Shown here piece by piece: positions 22,571 through 34,500 of a DNA stretch of 64,000 nucleotides. How positions within the stretch are numbered: the first letter of the stretch is position 1; each line of letters starts with the position of its first letter. The notes below the pieces were generated by a model. The model ran no database searches, had not been told where the DNA came from, and saw only the letters and a program-made list of their open reading frames with translations. This DNA is from Isoetes taiwanensis (lineage: Eukaryota; Streptophyta; Lycopodiopsida; Isoetales; Isoetaceae): positions 312,001 to 376,000 of the forward strand of contig JAJEKV010000170.1 in the NCBI GenBank assembly GCA_021234155.1, in the 5' to 3' direction. The position numbers were made by a program, and so were the translations under genes.

Positions 22571-25469
22571 AAACTAAGCATTTTGATCATGCCCCCTGGA
22601 ATTGCTTAAATAGATGCAACACTACCGTACAGATGCAAGAGAAAGATATAATGGTAACACACATGTGGTTCCAACATGTGTCTTGCTCTTAAATATTGGT
22701 TTGCCTTGCCTTTTAACATTTTGTTGTTTGTAGCAGAAGTAGTTATAATTGAAACAACAACTGAGAAGCATTTATGCAGGGTTATCGACTAATTTACGCA
22801 GGGTTGTTGAATAATTGTAGTACAAGAGGTGGGGCTGTTTCGACTGTTCCTTTATATGCTCAGATATAGTTTCGTTCAACAGCTTCGATATGCTCTTAGA
22901 TTCATTAGACTAAGATGTACCTAGGATAATAGAATGTTATTTGAAAATTTGTAAATTATACAAATGGAAATGCGTAAATTATACAAATGGCCAAGTTGAC
23001 TGGGTAGTCTTTCTATCAGTCCATATGGGTGCATATGGTATCTAACAAATATTTGGGTGTAAATATTTGGTCTGTTTCTTTCAATGTAGAGGTTACAGAG
23101 CCTTGGCTTATTGGACATATAAAAAAAGTAGTGTTGGAGTAATGGAGCGTCACGCCAATATGGAAATTACATTGTCCAGGTTGAATAGAAGCAACTCATT
23201 ATATTGCTCCTATACATTTGTAATATCCCCTTTAAGAACAATCAAGACAATAGTTTTTAATTCGAACATATGCTTTTTCTATACGGAAGATGAATTTTGT
23301 AATTTTATTAGATGCCACTTCACTGTGTTCAAATGCCACTTTAGTGTGTTTAGATTTGCTCTACGAATAAAAGAACAATGATAAGCAGTTCATGTATGTT
23401 CAACAATAGATGCATATAGTAGAAGAGCACAGTTCTGTCTCAAATGATGGATATGCAAAGGTCTGCTACAGGGTATGCAAAGGCCTTAAATGTACGGGCT
23501 TTTTATGGGATATCATAATGCTATATTTTGTATGAAAATTTTAATGATTTCTAGGGGAAGGCGACTACAATTGGATTTTTAAGAAAAAATCAATGATTTC
23601 TAGGGCAAGGCAACTATAATTGGATTCTTACATATGCATTGATAAATGCAGTTCTTTGCACAAATATGGCCATACATGGATACTGATATGCACTCCATCT
23701 TTCTGAGATATTGGGCTCTCATCATCCTAAGTAAATATTTCAAATTTTCCCTGTCAAGTTCCAAATATCCATCATGATACAGTCTTTCACATTGTTTTAT
23801 ATTCTTGGCCTAATCCTCTGAGATGTAGGTAGAGGAAGCATTTGTCCCAAGGCACTCCGTATAAAGCAACTATAGATGATTAAAATACATTGCACAAAGC
23901 ACAGACCTAGAGGCAAATCCTTGCAGGACTTACTATCAACTATGTCGAGGTATGTTTAGAACTTATGAGAATTTGCAGTTATGCCTATGCATTTGTGCTT
24001 CAATGACATCATCTAGGTGAATGACAGTTGTTTTCAGATATCGACGTGATTATTCCATCTGTGGCAATTCCGTTAGCCGCATATGATGGCATTAAAGCAT
24101 GGTTAAGAGTATCCGCAAGGCACAAATCTGATATCAACTTGATAAAAGATGAAGGCAACAATGTCACTTCTAAATAATGGCCATAATGGCACTCAATGGG
24201 ACTTAGAGCTTAAGTTGATATGCTTCCAATGAATTGTTTGATATGCAGCAGAGATGTTTGTACGAACATAACACATGCTGTAGATCGTGGAGTGCAATGA
24301 TCTCGAGGAATGTGCAGATTGAGGCTGATATTTATTGACGAGCAATATCAATGAATCATATCATTAGTGTTCATAGTTCCTAGGGCGTTGCAAGCAATAG
24401 CAATTCCAACACGTGTATCTTTCAGAAAGGGAGAATTATAGAGTTAGGAGGTGGAACTGTGAACGGAATGAAAGAATATGCATTTGCAACATTAGGCAAA
24501 AGCAATTCCAACATTAAGCAAAAATCTATATAAATTTATATAAATACATTTAGGATTTGCTTCCAATGGAAGAATGTGCATTTGCAATGCTAAGAGATGC
24601 AAACATCATTTCAAGTTATTATTTTTTAGCTATTGTAAATAGGCAGATGGGTTCCTTGCAGTTATCACTACAACCACATTGCCAACATAGTAAACTTCTT
24701 TCTAAGAGGGAACCTTAGCGACTCTAATCATACAATTTAAGGTGCATTCCCAAGCTAACCATAAACTTATTCCCAAGAGGGAACTTTAGCAAATCCGATC
24801 ATACAACCTTGAGGTGCATTATGTTTTGACTCTCACATGATACCTGGACCTATAATAATTGTCTTCTTCAATTCTCCTATTTTTCTCTTGCCCCTAATTC
24901 AATTTAGCAACGTATTCTACCTATGCTACTTCATGCTTGCCTACAATAGAATTCTCTTTAGGCCCAACAACAACGAGCTTTTTTATTAGTCAAGTTATGG
25001 TTCTAACTACCATTTGCTAATAGATGTAACAAATCATGTTCAATAGAGTCATTCTATTTTGTTATTGCAAAGGGTTTGTGAGTCATATACAACTAGGAAC
25101 AGTATTTGCAAAATTGTAATACTTTAAACTGCTCTTGGATTACATGCCAAATAATAATAACCTACATAAGAACCACTTTACATGCCAAATAAGTCACAAT
25201 GGGTTCACTAGAACTATTGTAAAAAATATACATGCCACTTTTAGTATGTTGTAGATGCAATTGTCATTTCAGAATGAATGGAAACTGTTGGATCTTTAAC
25301 TATGTTGCATGGATCTAAATGCCATGAAGAAAATAGGGTCAATAGTTGCAATTGTTTGACCTTCCAATAGTTGTAAATGTGATATCCAACTTGGACAATA
25401 ACTTAAAAGGAGCATGATTGACAACCCTTACGTTCTTACTCATATGATTCTACATAAAATTGTAGTTAT
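22571..25469. other. Gene-free stretch ending at a Helitron-type terminus
   Basis: AT-rich without a coding frame of interest. Paired short repeats occur, such as GATTTCTAGGG(G/C)AAGGC at 23550 and 23595, and GAGGGAAC...AGC at 24705 and 24778. Part of this stretch is probably the body of the element ending at 25497. Confidence 0.35.
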
Positions 25470-25497
25470 GCCCGGCAACGCCGGGCACCATAACTAG
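25470..25497 (+). mobile_element. Helitron-type 3' terminus, second copy
   Basis: Stem GCCCGGC / GCCGGGC with loop AAC, then ACCATAA and terminal CTAG followed by T. Compared with 7092-7119 the stem changes A-T to G-C on both arms, keeping the pairing, which is good evidence that the hairpin is under selection or recently active. The 5' end was not found. Confidence 0.76.
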
Positions 25498-25800
25498 TAT
25501 CTACTAGATTTAAATAAGTTCAAATTTTGTTAAGTATGTCATAGTTGCAATTGTAGAGCTTTTAGCTTGAACTCAATTAGATATCCTATAAGGATTTGAA
25601 GATCTAAAAAGTCACATTTTTCATGCTGTAGTTGCTACTCTAATTAAGCTAACGTTGAAGTGAACTATGCGTAGTCTCCTTGATCCATATCTTTGAAAGT
25701 ATGTACAAATAGTGCTTTTATTAGTACATTTTGAAAGTATGTACAAATAGTGCTTTTATTAGTACATTATGCTGAATCGACAAGAACTATGTTATTTAAC

Positions 25801-25880
25801 ATCTTAGTTCTGTTGTTTGAGCGCAAGACTCTTAACCTTTTGGTCAAGCGTTCGAGCTTTCTGGCAATGGGCTGAAAATG
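25801..25880 (+). pseudogene. tRNA-Lys-like relic A (p1), strongly decayed
   Basis: GAGCGCAAGACTCTTAACCTT keeps the anticodon arm (loop CTCTTAA, CTT anticodon) and CGTTCGAGC a T-loop, but the D-arm and acceptor are lost. The T-arm region is part of a 49-bp local duplication. Confidence 0.6.
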
Positions 25881-26075
25881 TTCATCGTTTGGTCAAGCGT
25901 TCGAGCTTTCTGGCAATGGGCTGAAAATGTTCATCGATGTTATCATCCAATGATCTCATATATTGCACAAACTTTGTTGTTATATATATCATAGTAGTAT
26001 TATCACTAATTCTGCCTCATACCACATAAGCTATAAGTAAAATTATGGGAAATTTTAATTACTCATTTGCATGTT

Positions 26076-26128
26076 GTTCTTCTAGCTTTGTAACCTTGTG
26101 ATGAAGGGTTCGAGTTCCTCGGATGGCG
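26076..26128 (+). pseudogene. tRNA-Lys-like relic B (p1), internal deletion
   Basis: The 5' GTTCTTCTAGC and the 3' AAGGGTTCGAGTTCCTC with acceptor GGATGGCG remain, but most of the D-arm and anticodon arm is deleted (53 bases against 73). Confidence 0.65.
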
Positions 26129-26811
26129 ATTACATATGAACTTAATGTTCGTTTAATTTAAAGCATTTAAATACACACAGTCAAATTGTTTATAGTTTGT
26201 TAGTTGGAATCCCTCACTCAAAGGCTACTACTGCCAAGTTGGTCTCCTTCCAAGGAAGTATAAAAAAAAATGCTAATCTCAGGTTGGATTTCTTTGAGTT
26301 CGATGCGAACTGCTCATGCTAATTGGGCTTTTTACAAAGTACTCATACATGCAGTTATGTTGTGCATTAGAAGAGACAATCACCTTCAGGAATTAGGTTA
26401 GGAAGCACTACAAGGCTACTTAAGCCAAGTTGGATTCTTTCAAAAAAAAGTACTAGAAAGTGTGTTCTAGATTCCTTCGAGTCTATAATGAGCGTCTCAT
26501 GATAATGGGCTTCTTATAGGTTACGGCTCATACAAGGAAAAACGCGTTTGTGAGGCATTTGGAACTGTGTATTGATCTAAATAAGGATCAAGTTGCAATT
26601 GTAAAGCTTTTAGGTTAAACTCATTTGGATATCCCTATAAGGACTTGGAGATCTAAAAAGTCACATCCATGCTGTAGTTGCCACTCTAACTAAGCTAACA
26701 TTGGTCAGAAGAGAAGTGTACTATGTGTAGTCTCCTTGATCCATATCTTTGAAAATATGTACAAATAGTGCTTTCATTAGCATATGATGCTAAATTCGCT
26801 TTGACTATGTC

Positions 26812-26888
26812 ACTTAACTTCTTAGTTGAATTAATAAAGCGCAAGGCTCCTAACCTTGAGGTCGGGAGTTTGAGCCCTTCGGATCGGA
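26812..26888 (+). pseudogene. tRNA-Lys-like relic A (p2), anticodon mutated to CCT
   Basis: GCGCAAGGCTCCTAACCTTG gives a paired anticodon stem with loop CTCCTAA. The D-arm is degraded (TTGAATTAATAAAGC) and the T-arm is GGGAGTTTGAGCCCTTC. Not functional. Confidence 0.65.
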
Positions 26889-27117
26889 TGACGATGAATT
26901 GAAAATGCTCATTGATGTTATTATCTAATGATCTCATAAATTCCACAAACTTTGTGGTTATATATCATAGTAGTATTATCAGTAAATCTATATTATATTA
27001 TATAAGCTCTAAGTAGAATTATGGGAACTTTTAATCTCTCATTTGCATGTTGTCGGTCTTATATCATATAAGCTCTAAGTAGAATTATGGGAAACTTTAA
27101 TTACTCATTTGCATGTT

Positions 27118-27185
27118 GTCGTTCTAGCTCAGTTGGTAGAGCGCTTTTAAGATTGTGGTCGAGGGTTCAAGTCCCTCGGATGGCG
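27118..27185 (+). pseudogene. tRNA-Lys-like relic B (p2), best preserved acceptor and T-arm
   Basis: The acceptor GTCGTTC pairs with GGATGGC at all seven positions if G-T wobbles are allowed, and the D-stem GCTC/GAGC and 5-bp T-stem GAGGG/CCCTC are intact. The anticodon arm is 5 bases short (GCTTTTAAGATTG), giving 68 bases in total. The acceptor stem differs from ordinary plant tRNA-Lys yet is self-complementary, hinting at a distinct ancestor. It is very unlikely to be a working tRNA, but the internal pol III A and B boxes could still start transcription. Confidence 0.75.
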
Positions 27186-27507
27186 ATTATATATGGACTT
27201 GTCAAAGGCTACTACTGCCAAGTTGGTCTCCGTCTAAGGAAGTATAAAAAAGAAATGCTAATCTCAGGCTGTATTTCTTCGAGTTTGATGCAAATTGCTC
27301 ATGCTAATTGGGCTTTTTACAAAGTACTCATACACGTATGGTGTGCATTATCCTTAAGAGACATTCACCTTCAGGAATTGGATTAGGAAGCACTACGAGG
27401 TTGCTGGTGAATTGGATTAGGAAGCACTACGAGGTTGCTTAAAGCAAGTTGGATTCCTTCAAAGAAAGTACTACAAAGATTGCTCTAGATTCCTTCGAGT
27501 CTATAGT

Positions 27508-27682
27508 AGAATAGAATAGAATAGTTTTTTTATCGTCCACTGAGACCAATCGGCCTATGGGACCCAGAAGGAGCGCAGCAAACTTATTACTGTCCGGGTT
27601 AAAAAACCCCCGCCCCGAAGGGTTTTCGAGGGAAAAATCGTGGCAGTAATAAGAATGTTGTCAAACTGTACAAGTATACAAG
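27508..27682 (-). mobile_element. 5'-truncated LINE 3' end, minus orientation, (CTATT)n-like tail
   Basis: On the minus strand the end reads CCCATAGGCCGATTGGTCTC then AGTGGACGATAAAAAAA and a short (CTATT)n tract at 27508-27527. The same box (CATAGGCC-GTTGGTCTC-GTGGACG) closes the LINE ending at 44028. It sits in a tRNA-Lys unit exactly between GAGTCTATA and TGAGC(A/G)TCT, which are adjacent in the 26.48-kb copy, so it inserted after the array formed. Confidence 0.75.
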
Positions 27683-27780
27683 TGAGCATCTTATGATAAT
27701 TAGACTTCTTATAGATTATGGCTCATACGAGGAAAAACACGACTGTGAGACAATTAGAACGGTGTATTGATAGATCAAGT
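27683..27780 (+). repeat. Continuation of tRNA-Lys unit p3
   Basis: GTGAGCATCTTATGATAATTAG through GGTGTATTGAT continues the unit after the LINE. The same about 95 bp appears again at 28383-28475, so two overlapping unit fragments flank the AT-rich repeat. Confidence 0.75.
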
Positions 27781-27847
27781 ATATGATATATTCAACAAAA
27801 CTTCGACTTATTCAGATTTAATAGATACCACTTCAAGTTATGAGAAT

Positions 27848-28376
27848 ATACGTATTGTTTAATTGTTCTTGATTGTTCAAATTTTATAAGTTTTAATTAT
27901 ATAAAAGAATAAAATTGCTTTTCAGACTATTGAATTTATATAAGATTAAACATTTCAAAAATATAAAATTTTAACTTTCAGTGATTTAATAAATTTAAAA
28001 TTTGGCAATCATGATAAATTTTTTATGAAATCTGATGGGTTGATAAGGGATTGACTTAAAAATAATTATGAAAGAAATTCACAATTTATAAATTTTAACA
28101 CTTTTAAATATTCTTTAAAATGAGTTTTAGGTTGAAATTAATTAAGTAATAAAGTTAATGTTTTAATAATAGCTATTGAACAATTTATTATTGATGAAAT
28201 AAAATATATGGAAATTAATCAGTAATAAAGTTTTTTTTTTATTAAAACGTAAACATAATCATTTAAATTATTTCAATCTAAAATTTTCTTCCTTATTTAT
28301 CTTAGATGTAAATTTAATTCTAAATAGATTAAAGTGAAAATTTAGATTAGAAATCAATTTTATACTATAGTAACCA
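27848..28376. repeat. AT-rich dispersed repeat, copy 2
   Basis: Matches 17988-18530 in the same orientation, including TATATACGTATTG near the start, AATCTGATGGGTT in the middle and ACTATAGTAACCATC at the end. In both places the neighbours are tRNA-Lys units or LTR remnants, so it shares their insertion-prone environment. Confidence 0.85.
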
Positions 28377-28382
28377 TCTTTT

Positions 28383-28622
28383 GATACTAAGCATCTCATG
28401 ATAATTAGGCTTCCTATAGGTTACAGCTCATACGAGAAAAAACTCGACTGTAAGACAATTAAACTGTGTATTAATCTAAATAAGGATCAAGTTGCAGTAA
28501 AGCTTCTAGGTTGAACTCAATTGGATGTTCTATAAGGACTTGGAGATCTAAAACTTCACATCCATATTGTAGTTGCCACTCTATTTAGGATAACGGTGGG
28601 CACAAGAGAAGTATACTATGTA
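28383..28622 (+). repeat. Partial tRNA-Lys unit p4
   Basis: Carries GATCTAAATAAGGATCAAGTTGCAG-type and GGACTTGGAGATCTAAAA landmarks and stops at TATAGTCTCC, before the position where relic A would lie. Confidence 0.75.
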
Positions 28623-28712
28623 TAGTCTCCTTTGTTTTAATTCTGGCCCAGCTGCTCTTTGTTGTTTGGGTCTCATTTGCTATTTTGTCTCCGTGGACAA
28701 TAAGGTTCAATT
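28623..28712 (+). mobile_element. Possible short LINE 3' end
   Basis: TTTTGTCTCCGTGGACAATAA resembles the 3' box GTTGGTCTCCGTGGACG of the 44-kb LINE, and it begins where unit p4 is cut. Only about 90 bp, so the match is suggestive. Confidence 0.4.
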
Positions 28713-31120
28713 ATGTTAGGGATATCCTTCACTATGAAATGGGGCTTATGAAATATTTGAGACATAATACTAAATGATCTGAATATTTGTAAGAATGCTA
28801 AGATTCATAATATGAATGCGGTGCCTTGATGTAGCCATATCATCATAACTTGAGACTAAACTAAAATGGTCTCAATCAACAAGAGCCAAATCCTCCAACA
28901 TAATAAATAAATAAATAAATAAATAAATAAATTGCAACAATTGAAAACAAACAAGAAAAAGATTTTATTTATTATTTTTTTTCTTTCTAAACTTCTTTTA
29001 TACTGCCAGGATATGAGCAATATAACCCTAAAATACATTTAGAGGCACAAAGCATCTAAGGTCTATAAAGAAATCGCTTGTAAAAACCTTAGAAATTTTT
29101 CAACTTTTCTACTATCGTATGCGAGTGTGCCCTTCATAGCTTGGTCCAGTAGACCCCCCACATCTAAGTCATGGATTCGATAACAAGTCTTCTTAGGTTA
29201 TGGATTCAAATTAACATTGGTCTTGACCTTAAAATCATCTTATCATCTTACCATCTTATCATTGGATTCATCTTATCTTATCTTATCTTATCTTAAAATC
29301 TACCATATATATATGTAATATAAAATGATAACTCGACATATGTAATATGGAATCATATAGAAGCAGCTCCTAGCATAAAGTATCGTAGTCTAGAGTGAAT
29401 TGTGATGAATAAATAACAAAATTCCTTCAACAAAGAAATAAAAATAGAAAAAGTTTCTTTATAGTGTAAGGAATTTATAACACCCTTATAATGCAATATG
29501 TTTCTTTTTTTTTCCTTTATTTCATAAGTCGTACGCCACACCTGAGGTCATGAGTATCTCGAGGGATTCAGTATTGCTTGCAGTATGGAACGTGTGCGTG
29601 CAAGAAAGGGGTTTTTTTTACTATTATGTATTTGTATACTTACCATTAGGGATTTTCTTTTGCCTTTATTTGAGGCAAAATATATACTTTAGGGGTTGAA
29701 TTAGCTTCCAAAGATCAGTATACTAGGGATGTTTTTGGCAATCCTTCGATTACAGATGTCCATACAACCCCCACCCCATTTTGAAGTGCATCGCCCCATA
29801 TGAATATGACCAATATGAAGTAAAGTAGTGGGGACTTGAACTTCTATTGCATTGAGGTCGCAAGTTCGAACTAGCCAATACTCGTCTTCTAGCAGGGACT
29901 TAAAATCACGTAGGTGCATCTCCTAACCTTATATATTCTATAATGTTGTATGGGAGATCTCAAATTTATGGGGGATCTCGTATGGGACAAACGTTTACAT
30001 ATAATAATCCCATACCATTCCTCCTTCTGCATATTCATTAATAGAGATTTATATACAACACATGTTCATTTATGTAAGAATATGTTGTATCCGTCCTTTG
30101 GCAAAATAAGTAGTTCGTTTATTTCACCATCACGAACGTGACATTCATTTCTACCAGCATTTGTGGTTTGCATTCCTTCTAGGTATGATTCTTTGTTTGA
30201 ATGGCAAAGATTTTGATGTCAACTACCACGCAACGTGTTCTTTTATGCAAGAGTCTAGTATGAGTAGGGGTTTGTTTTATTTCACCATCACGAACATCAA
30301 ATATCCCTTTTTAGTTTCTAATGAGATTAACCCAAACCGTAACTTCAAAAAAAAAAGGGAGGGAGGGGGTCTTTCTAACTTAAGGAAGAAGAAGAAAAAG
30401 GAGAGAGACATTTGAAAGGATTTTATTGAACAAAATAATAAAATGGTGTCAAATCATATAATAGTTGAAAGAGTCAAAATAATCAATGCCACAAAAGAAG
30501 ATCATGGGAGCCCACTACTTGATTAACTCCTTTAACAATAACAAAAAGAAAGAAAGAAACAATAACAAACCTTTAAAATCTCATGGCAACTCATGATCAA
30601 AATACTTAAATGTATCCACTTTAGCATTCTTCTATCCTTATTATAAAATGCATAAGAATCTGGCTACAAAAATGTACTAACAGAGCAATAAAGAAGAATT
30701 GAAGATCCTTGGACTTTAGTGGTGTTTCAGTTTTAGTCTTTATCAAATGTTAAGGCAGTGCTAGGCCACTCTGTCCTGGAGAGTAAAAGTAAAAGGGATA
30801 GGATTAATTATAAGGATAGGCACATGCAACGTCTGCTACTGTTAAAAAAAACCCCATAATCAATGCATTCAAATGGCCTACCATTCATTCTCTACCTTAC
30901 ACAGTAATCAGATCAATCACTCTCATCATTACAGACCTGCAGAACACAGGCATTACACAGCCAGCTTTGTAAAAGGCTGACAAATTATCATATGCCCATA
31001 TCGATACATTTATCCTCCTTACTAATGTGTACAGATTCTTACTGATACTGCAAGGAAAAAGAAAAAAAATAAAAACTTGCAATCTGGGCTTTCAGTGCTT
31101 GCACGAGAAGCATAACGCCT
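28713..31120. other. Gene-free stretch with small microsatellites
   Basis: Contains (AATA)n at about 28902-28933, (TCTTA)n at about 29270-29295, a G-rich purine tract at 30345-30370 and (AAAG)n at about 30540. No coding frame was recognised. Near 29840-29880, AGTTCGAAC with GAGGTCG faintly recalls a tRNA T-arm. Confidence 0.45.
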
Positions 31121-31125
31121 TGGCC

Positions 31126-31131
31126 TTTATT
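31126..31131 (-). terminator. Candidate poly(A) signal of the receptor kinase gene
   Basis: AATAAA on the minus strand about 400 bases past the stop codon. It is the first clear hexamer I noticed; plant poly(A) signals are loose, so this is tentative. Confidence 0.35.
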
Positions 31132-31532
31132 TCAAGATGGACGGAATTACACCATGCATTGATTTCATTCATTCCTCGCTGCTATGTCATCGGAATCCCG
31201 TGCAGCCCCCATTTCTCAAAACAGCTATGGTAGGCGCTACTAAAAGGACCCAATTCTTTTTTTTTTTACAAATTTCAACGTAGCAGCTGCAGATAGATCC
31301 GGCAGTACAAATACCTACATGGGCGTTGCGCTGCTTGGAAAGAGAACGACTTGGGTGGTCGCAAAGCTCGTAAAAATAATGATTTGGCTTAATATAAAGG
31401 GGTTTAACAAACCCAAAACAATTTTTGAGGAATGCCCTGATCCTCTTTGGCCTAACAGAAACTGAACGACCTTTTTCTTTCCTCTGTGTTGAGATTTCTG
31501 ATAGTGCCAGGCTTTACATGATCCAAAAAGCT

Positions 31533-34500
31533 TCAACCTGATTGAGAAATGACTTCGCCGAACTTCATGAATAAATGACCTCCAGATGTGGTGCTTGTTG
31601 CAGACAAATTGTCTCTGTGTTTGCTCTCTGCATAATCATCCACGTACCTTCTTTGACTGAAGTTCTGTGCAGGCCTTGGGGCTGGCGCTGTCCATTTCTT
31701 CTGAGATGGAGGAGGAACTAAAGACAACAAAACATTTGCTACATCATGCATTGCAGGCCTCTGTGTGGCAAGCTTTTGGGTGCATAGCAGAGCTAATCTA
31801 ATAGCCTTTTGGACTGAACTCAAATCTGTACAAGTAGCTTTGATTTCTGGCTCTACCACATCCATAACTGTATTCTTGTTGACATTAGACATTACCTGCA
31901 AAGAGTAATATTATACCTTAGCTCCTGAACTTGGAAAATAAGTACATTGGCAATTAAGTTGGATTAAAGGTAAAGAATTACCCATTGGTGAAGATTCCTC
32001 TCATCGTCTACAGCCTTTTGCCCAGTGATGAGTTCCAACAGCACAATTCCATAGCTATAAACATCTGACTTCTCATTCAGTCTGGATGTCCTTGCATACT
32101 CAGGATCAATGTAGCCTATTGTTCCTAGCACATATGTCGATGTATGTGTTTTCGACAAACAAATGCTCTTGGCAACTCCAAAGTCTGAAAGATGGGCTTC
32201 AAAAGATTCATCAAGTAGAATATTGGAGGATTTTACATCACGATGTATTATACGAGGATTGCAATCATGATGAAGATATGCAAGCCCTTGTGCAGATCCG
32301 AGTGCAATATTGAGTCGTCTCTCCCAATCAAGCTTAACCTTTTGAACAGGGCCTGAAACAAAATCCAAAATCAATGCTAAGCAACACGCCAATGGCTATA
32401 CAATTCATTTCAGTATCAAAATCTGAACTTCACTTACCATGCAGCACATCCCATAAGCTTCCGTTTTCCATGTAATCATAAAACAAGAGGTTCCCACAAG
32501 GAGAAAGAGAGTATCCATGAAGACTAACAAGATTTCGGTGTTTTATCTGACCCAGGGTTTCAAGTTCTGTCTCAAAATCGCGGATGTTTTGTGGATGGTG
32601 ATTATATAGCCTTTTAATAGCTATTGACTTCCCATTCTTAAGGGTGCATTTGAAAACCTTGCTAGAAGCACCTTGACCTATAAGGAACCTGTCATGTAAG
32701 TTATCCGTAATTCTCATTATGTCATCGTATGTATGGCAAGCCATGTCCATATGAAGCAGGACCAGATTGGGAGGACCTGCGCAGTAAATGAAACATAAAG
32801 ATCTTAGAATCATGAGAACCTGGCACCATAATTACCAGCTATGGTCTAATCAATCACCTTGAGATGTCTTTTTTGATCCTTTGGTAAAACTATTTGGTTG
32901 TTTCCATCGTAGACCCAAAAATATGAGCAAAAAGAGCAGACAAACTGAGCCAATAGATATTCCCAATATGGCTGATGCCTTTAGAGTTCCTGTAATTGCG
33001 ATTAAATGGATGTAGACAAAATTTAGTATTTGTCAAGGTCTTGAATCTATGCTAATCATCACTATAAAATAGCTCACCAGTTGACTTGGAATAAATTCCA
33101 CAATAAGAGTGTACTGAATTTCCACAAAGTGCTGCATTACCGACATAGCTGGAAGTAGAATGTACATGTTTAATTCAAGAAGACAGACGTCTTACACTAA
33201 AGGAATCATCAACTAATTCTTACCTTTGATAAGGAAACCTTGAAAATACGTTATTGGATGGAATCTCTCCTGAGAGGTTGTTATATGACACATTCCTGAA
33301 AACAGAGTAATATCCCTCAAATCAGACACATTAAACCACATTCAGAAAGTATTAATTGTCAATCTGGTTGTTTCGTTTTTTGATTGATATAATGCGCATT
33401 GATTTCTAAATCTGGCAGGGTGCAAAATAAATACAATGTGTTCAGGCTGAAGCAGTTTGAAAGCTGGGCTGGTATTGCTCCAGAAAGTGAATTGTACTCC
33501 AGTAACCTGCATATGGATAAGTGATTTAGAACACTGATAAAACCATTCAAGCTTTAATCCAAGTTTTATTTTGCTTTGCTTCTAAAAACATCCTTACAGG
33601 GCATTAAGTGTTTGCAGCTGGCCCAACTCTGGAGGTATGCTCCCATTTAAATTGTTGTGTGAAAGATCCCTGGACAATCATTTCTTCTAAATTAATATGT
33701 TTCTATAACATGAAAACAATCAATATAGAGTGCATGGAACACAAACTTACAAAAGATCAATACTTCTTAACATGCCAAATTCTGCTGGGATTCGTCCAGT
33801 TAGTTTGTTATTTCTTAAGATGCTACAAGAATATGGAAAGCAAGAACTTGTTAGAGGATTTGATGGTATTTAAGTGAATAGTAGCATCAAATTGGAGCTG
33901 ACTTACAGAGTAAGTAGATGTTCCAAATCACCTAAGGAATCTGGAATCGTCCCTATAATGATATTATTTGAGAGGTCCCTGACAAGGGGTACATAAGAAC
34001 TGTCAATAATGCAGCAAACCCAGCAACATTTAGGACTTCACATACAAGTAAAAGTTTCCTTACAAGGTATCTAGATTGATTATGCGCCCCAAGTCATCAG
34101 GGATGCTGCCACTGAAGTAATTGTTGGATAAATTTCTGCACAGAAACATGCAAGGAGTTAGAACTACATGGATATGTACATTACATGTATCAAATATTTC
34201 TTACAGATAAGTCAAGCTGTCAAGCTTATGAAGCTCAGATGGAATGCTTCCATTCAGTTTATTACCATGCACATTCCTGCAAAGTAAATAGCATGTTAGT
34301 TTGGCTTCATCAGACTCAAGGAACCATTAGCCCTATCTTTCTCACAGGTAATTCAGAGCTGTGCATGAACTGATATTTGCTGGAATTGATCCGATCAGGT
34401 CATTATTTGCTAAATTCCTGCACATCCAAAATAATACATCAGCTTAAGAGCGGCAAGTCGAAACTGACAATCATGCTTTCTGATTCTCTTACAGTTCAAA

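Larger units (their letters stand above)
25505..27507 (+). repeat. Array of tRNA-Lys-bearing units, plus orientation (p1, p2)
   Basis: Two head-to-tail units, inverted relative to those at 10.6-16.3 kb. A-to-A distance is about 1,010 bp (25.80 to 26.82 kb) and B-to-B about 1,040 bp (26.08 to 27.12 kb). Unit p1 has two extra local duplications: about 38 bp at 25694-25769 and about 49 bp at 25843-25935. A third unit begins at about 27330 and is broken by the LINE fragment. An 86-bp region around 27000-27110 (TATAAGCTCTAAGTAGAATTATGG) and a short block near 27395-27440 (GAATTGGATTAGGAAGCACT) are also doubled. Confidence 0.82.

Noticed and set aside
27118-27185. Functional tRNA-Lys gene
   Set aside because: The anticodon arm is five bases short, so the fold cannot form a normal anticodon loop. 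The other copies are also damaged.
29840-29900. tRNA or SINE head near GAGGTCGCAAGTTCGAAC
   Set aside because: Only a T-arm-like snippet is present; there is no D-arm or A-box at the right distance.
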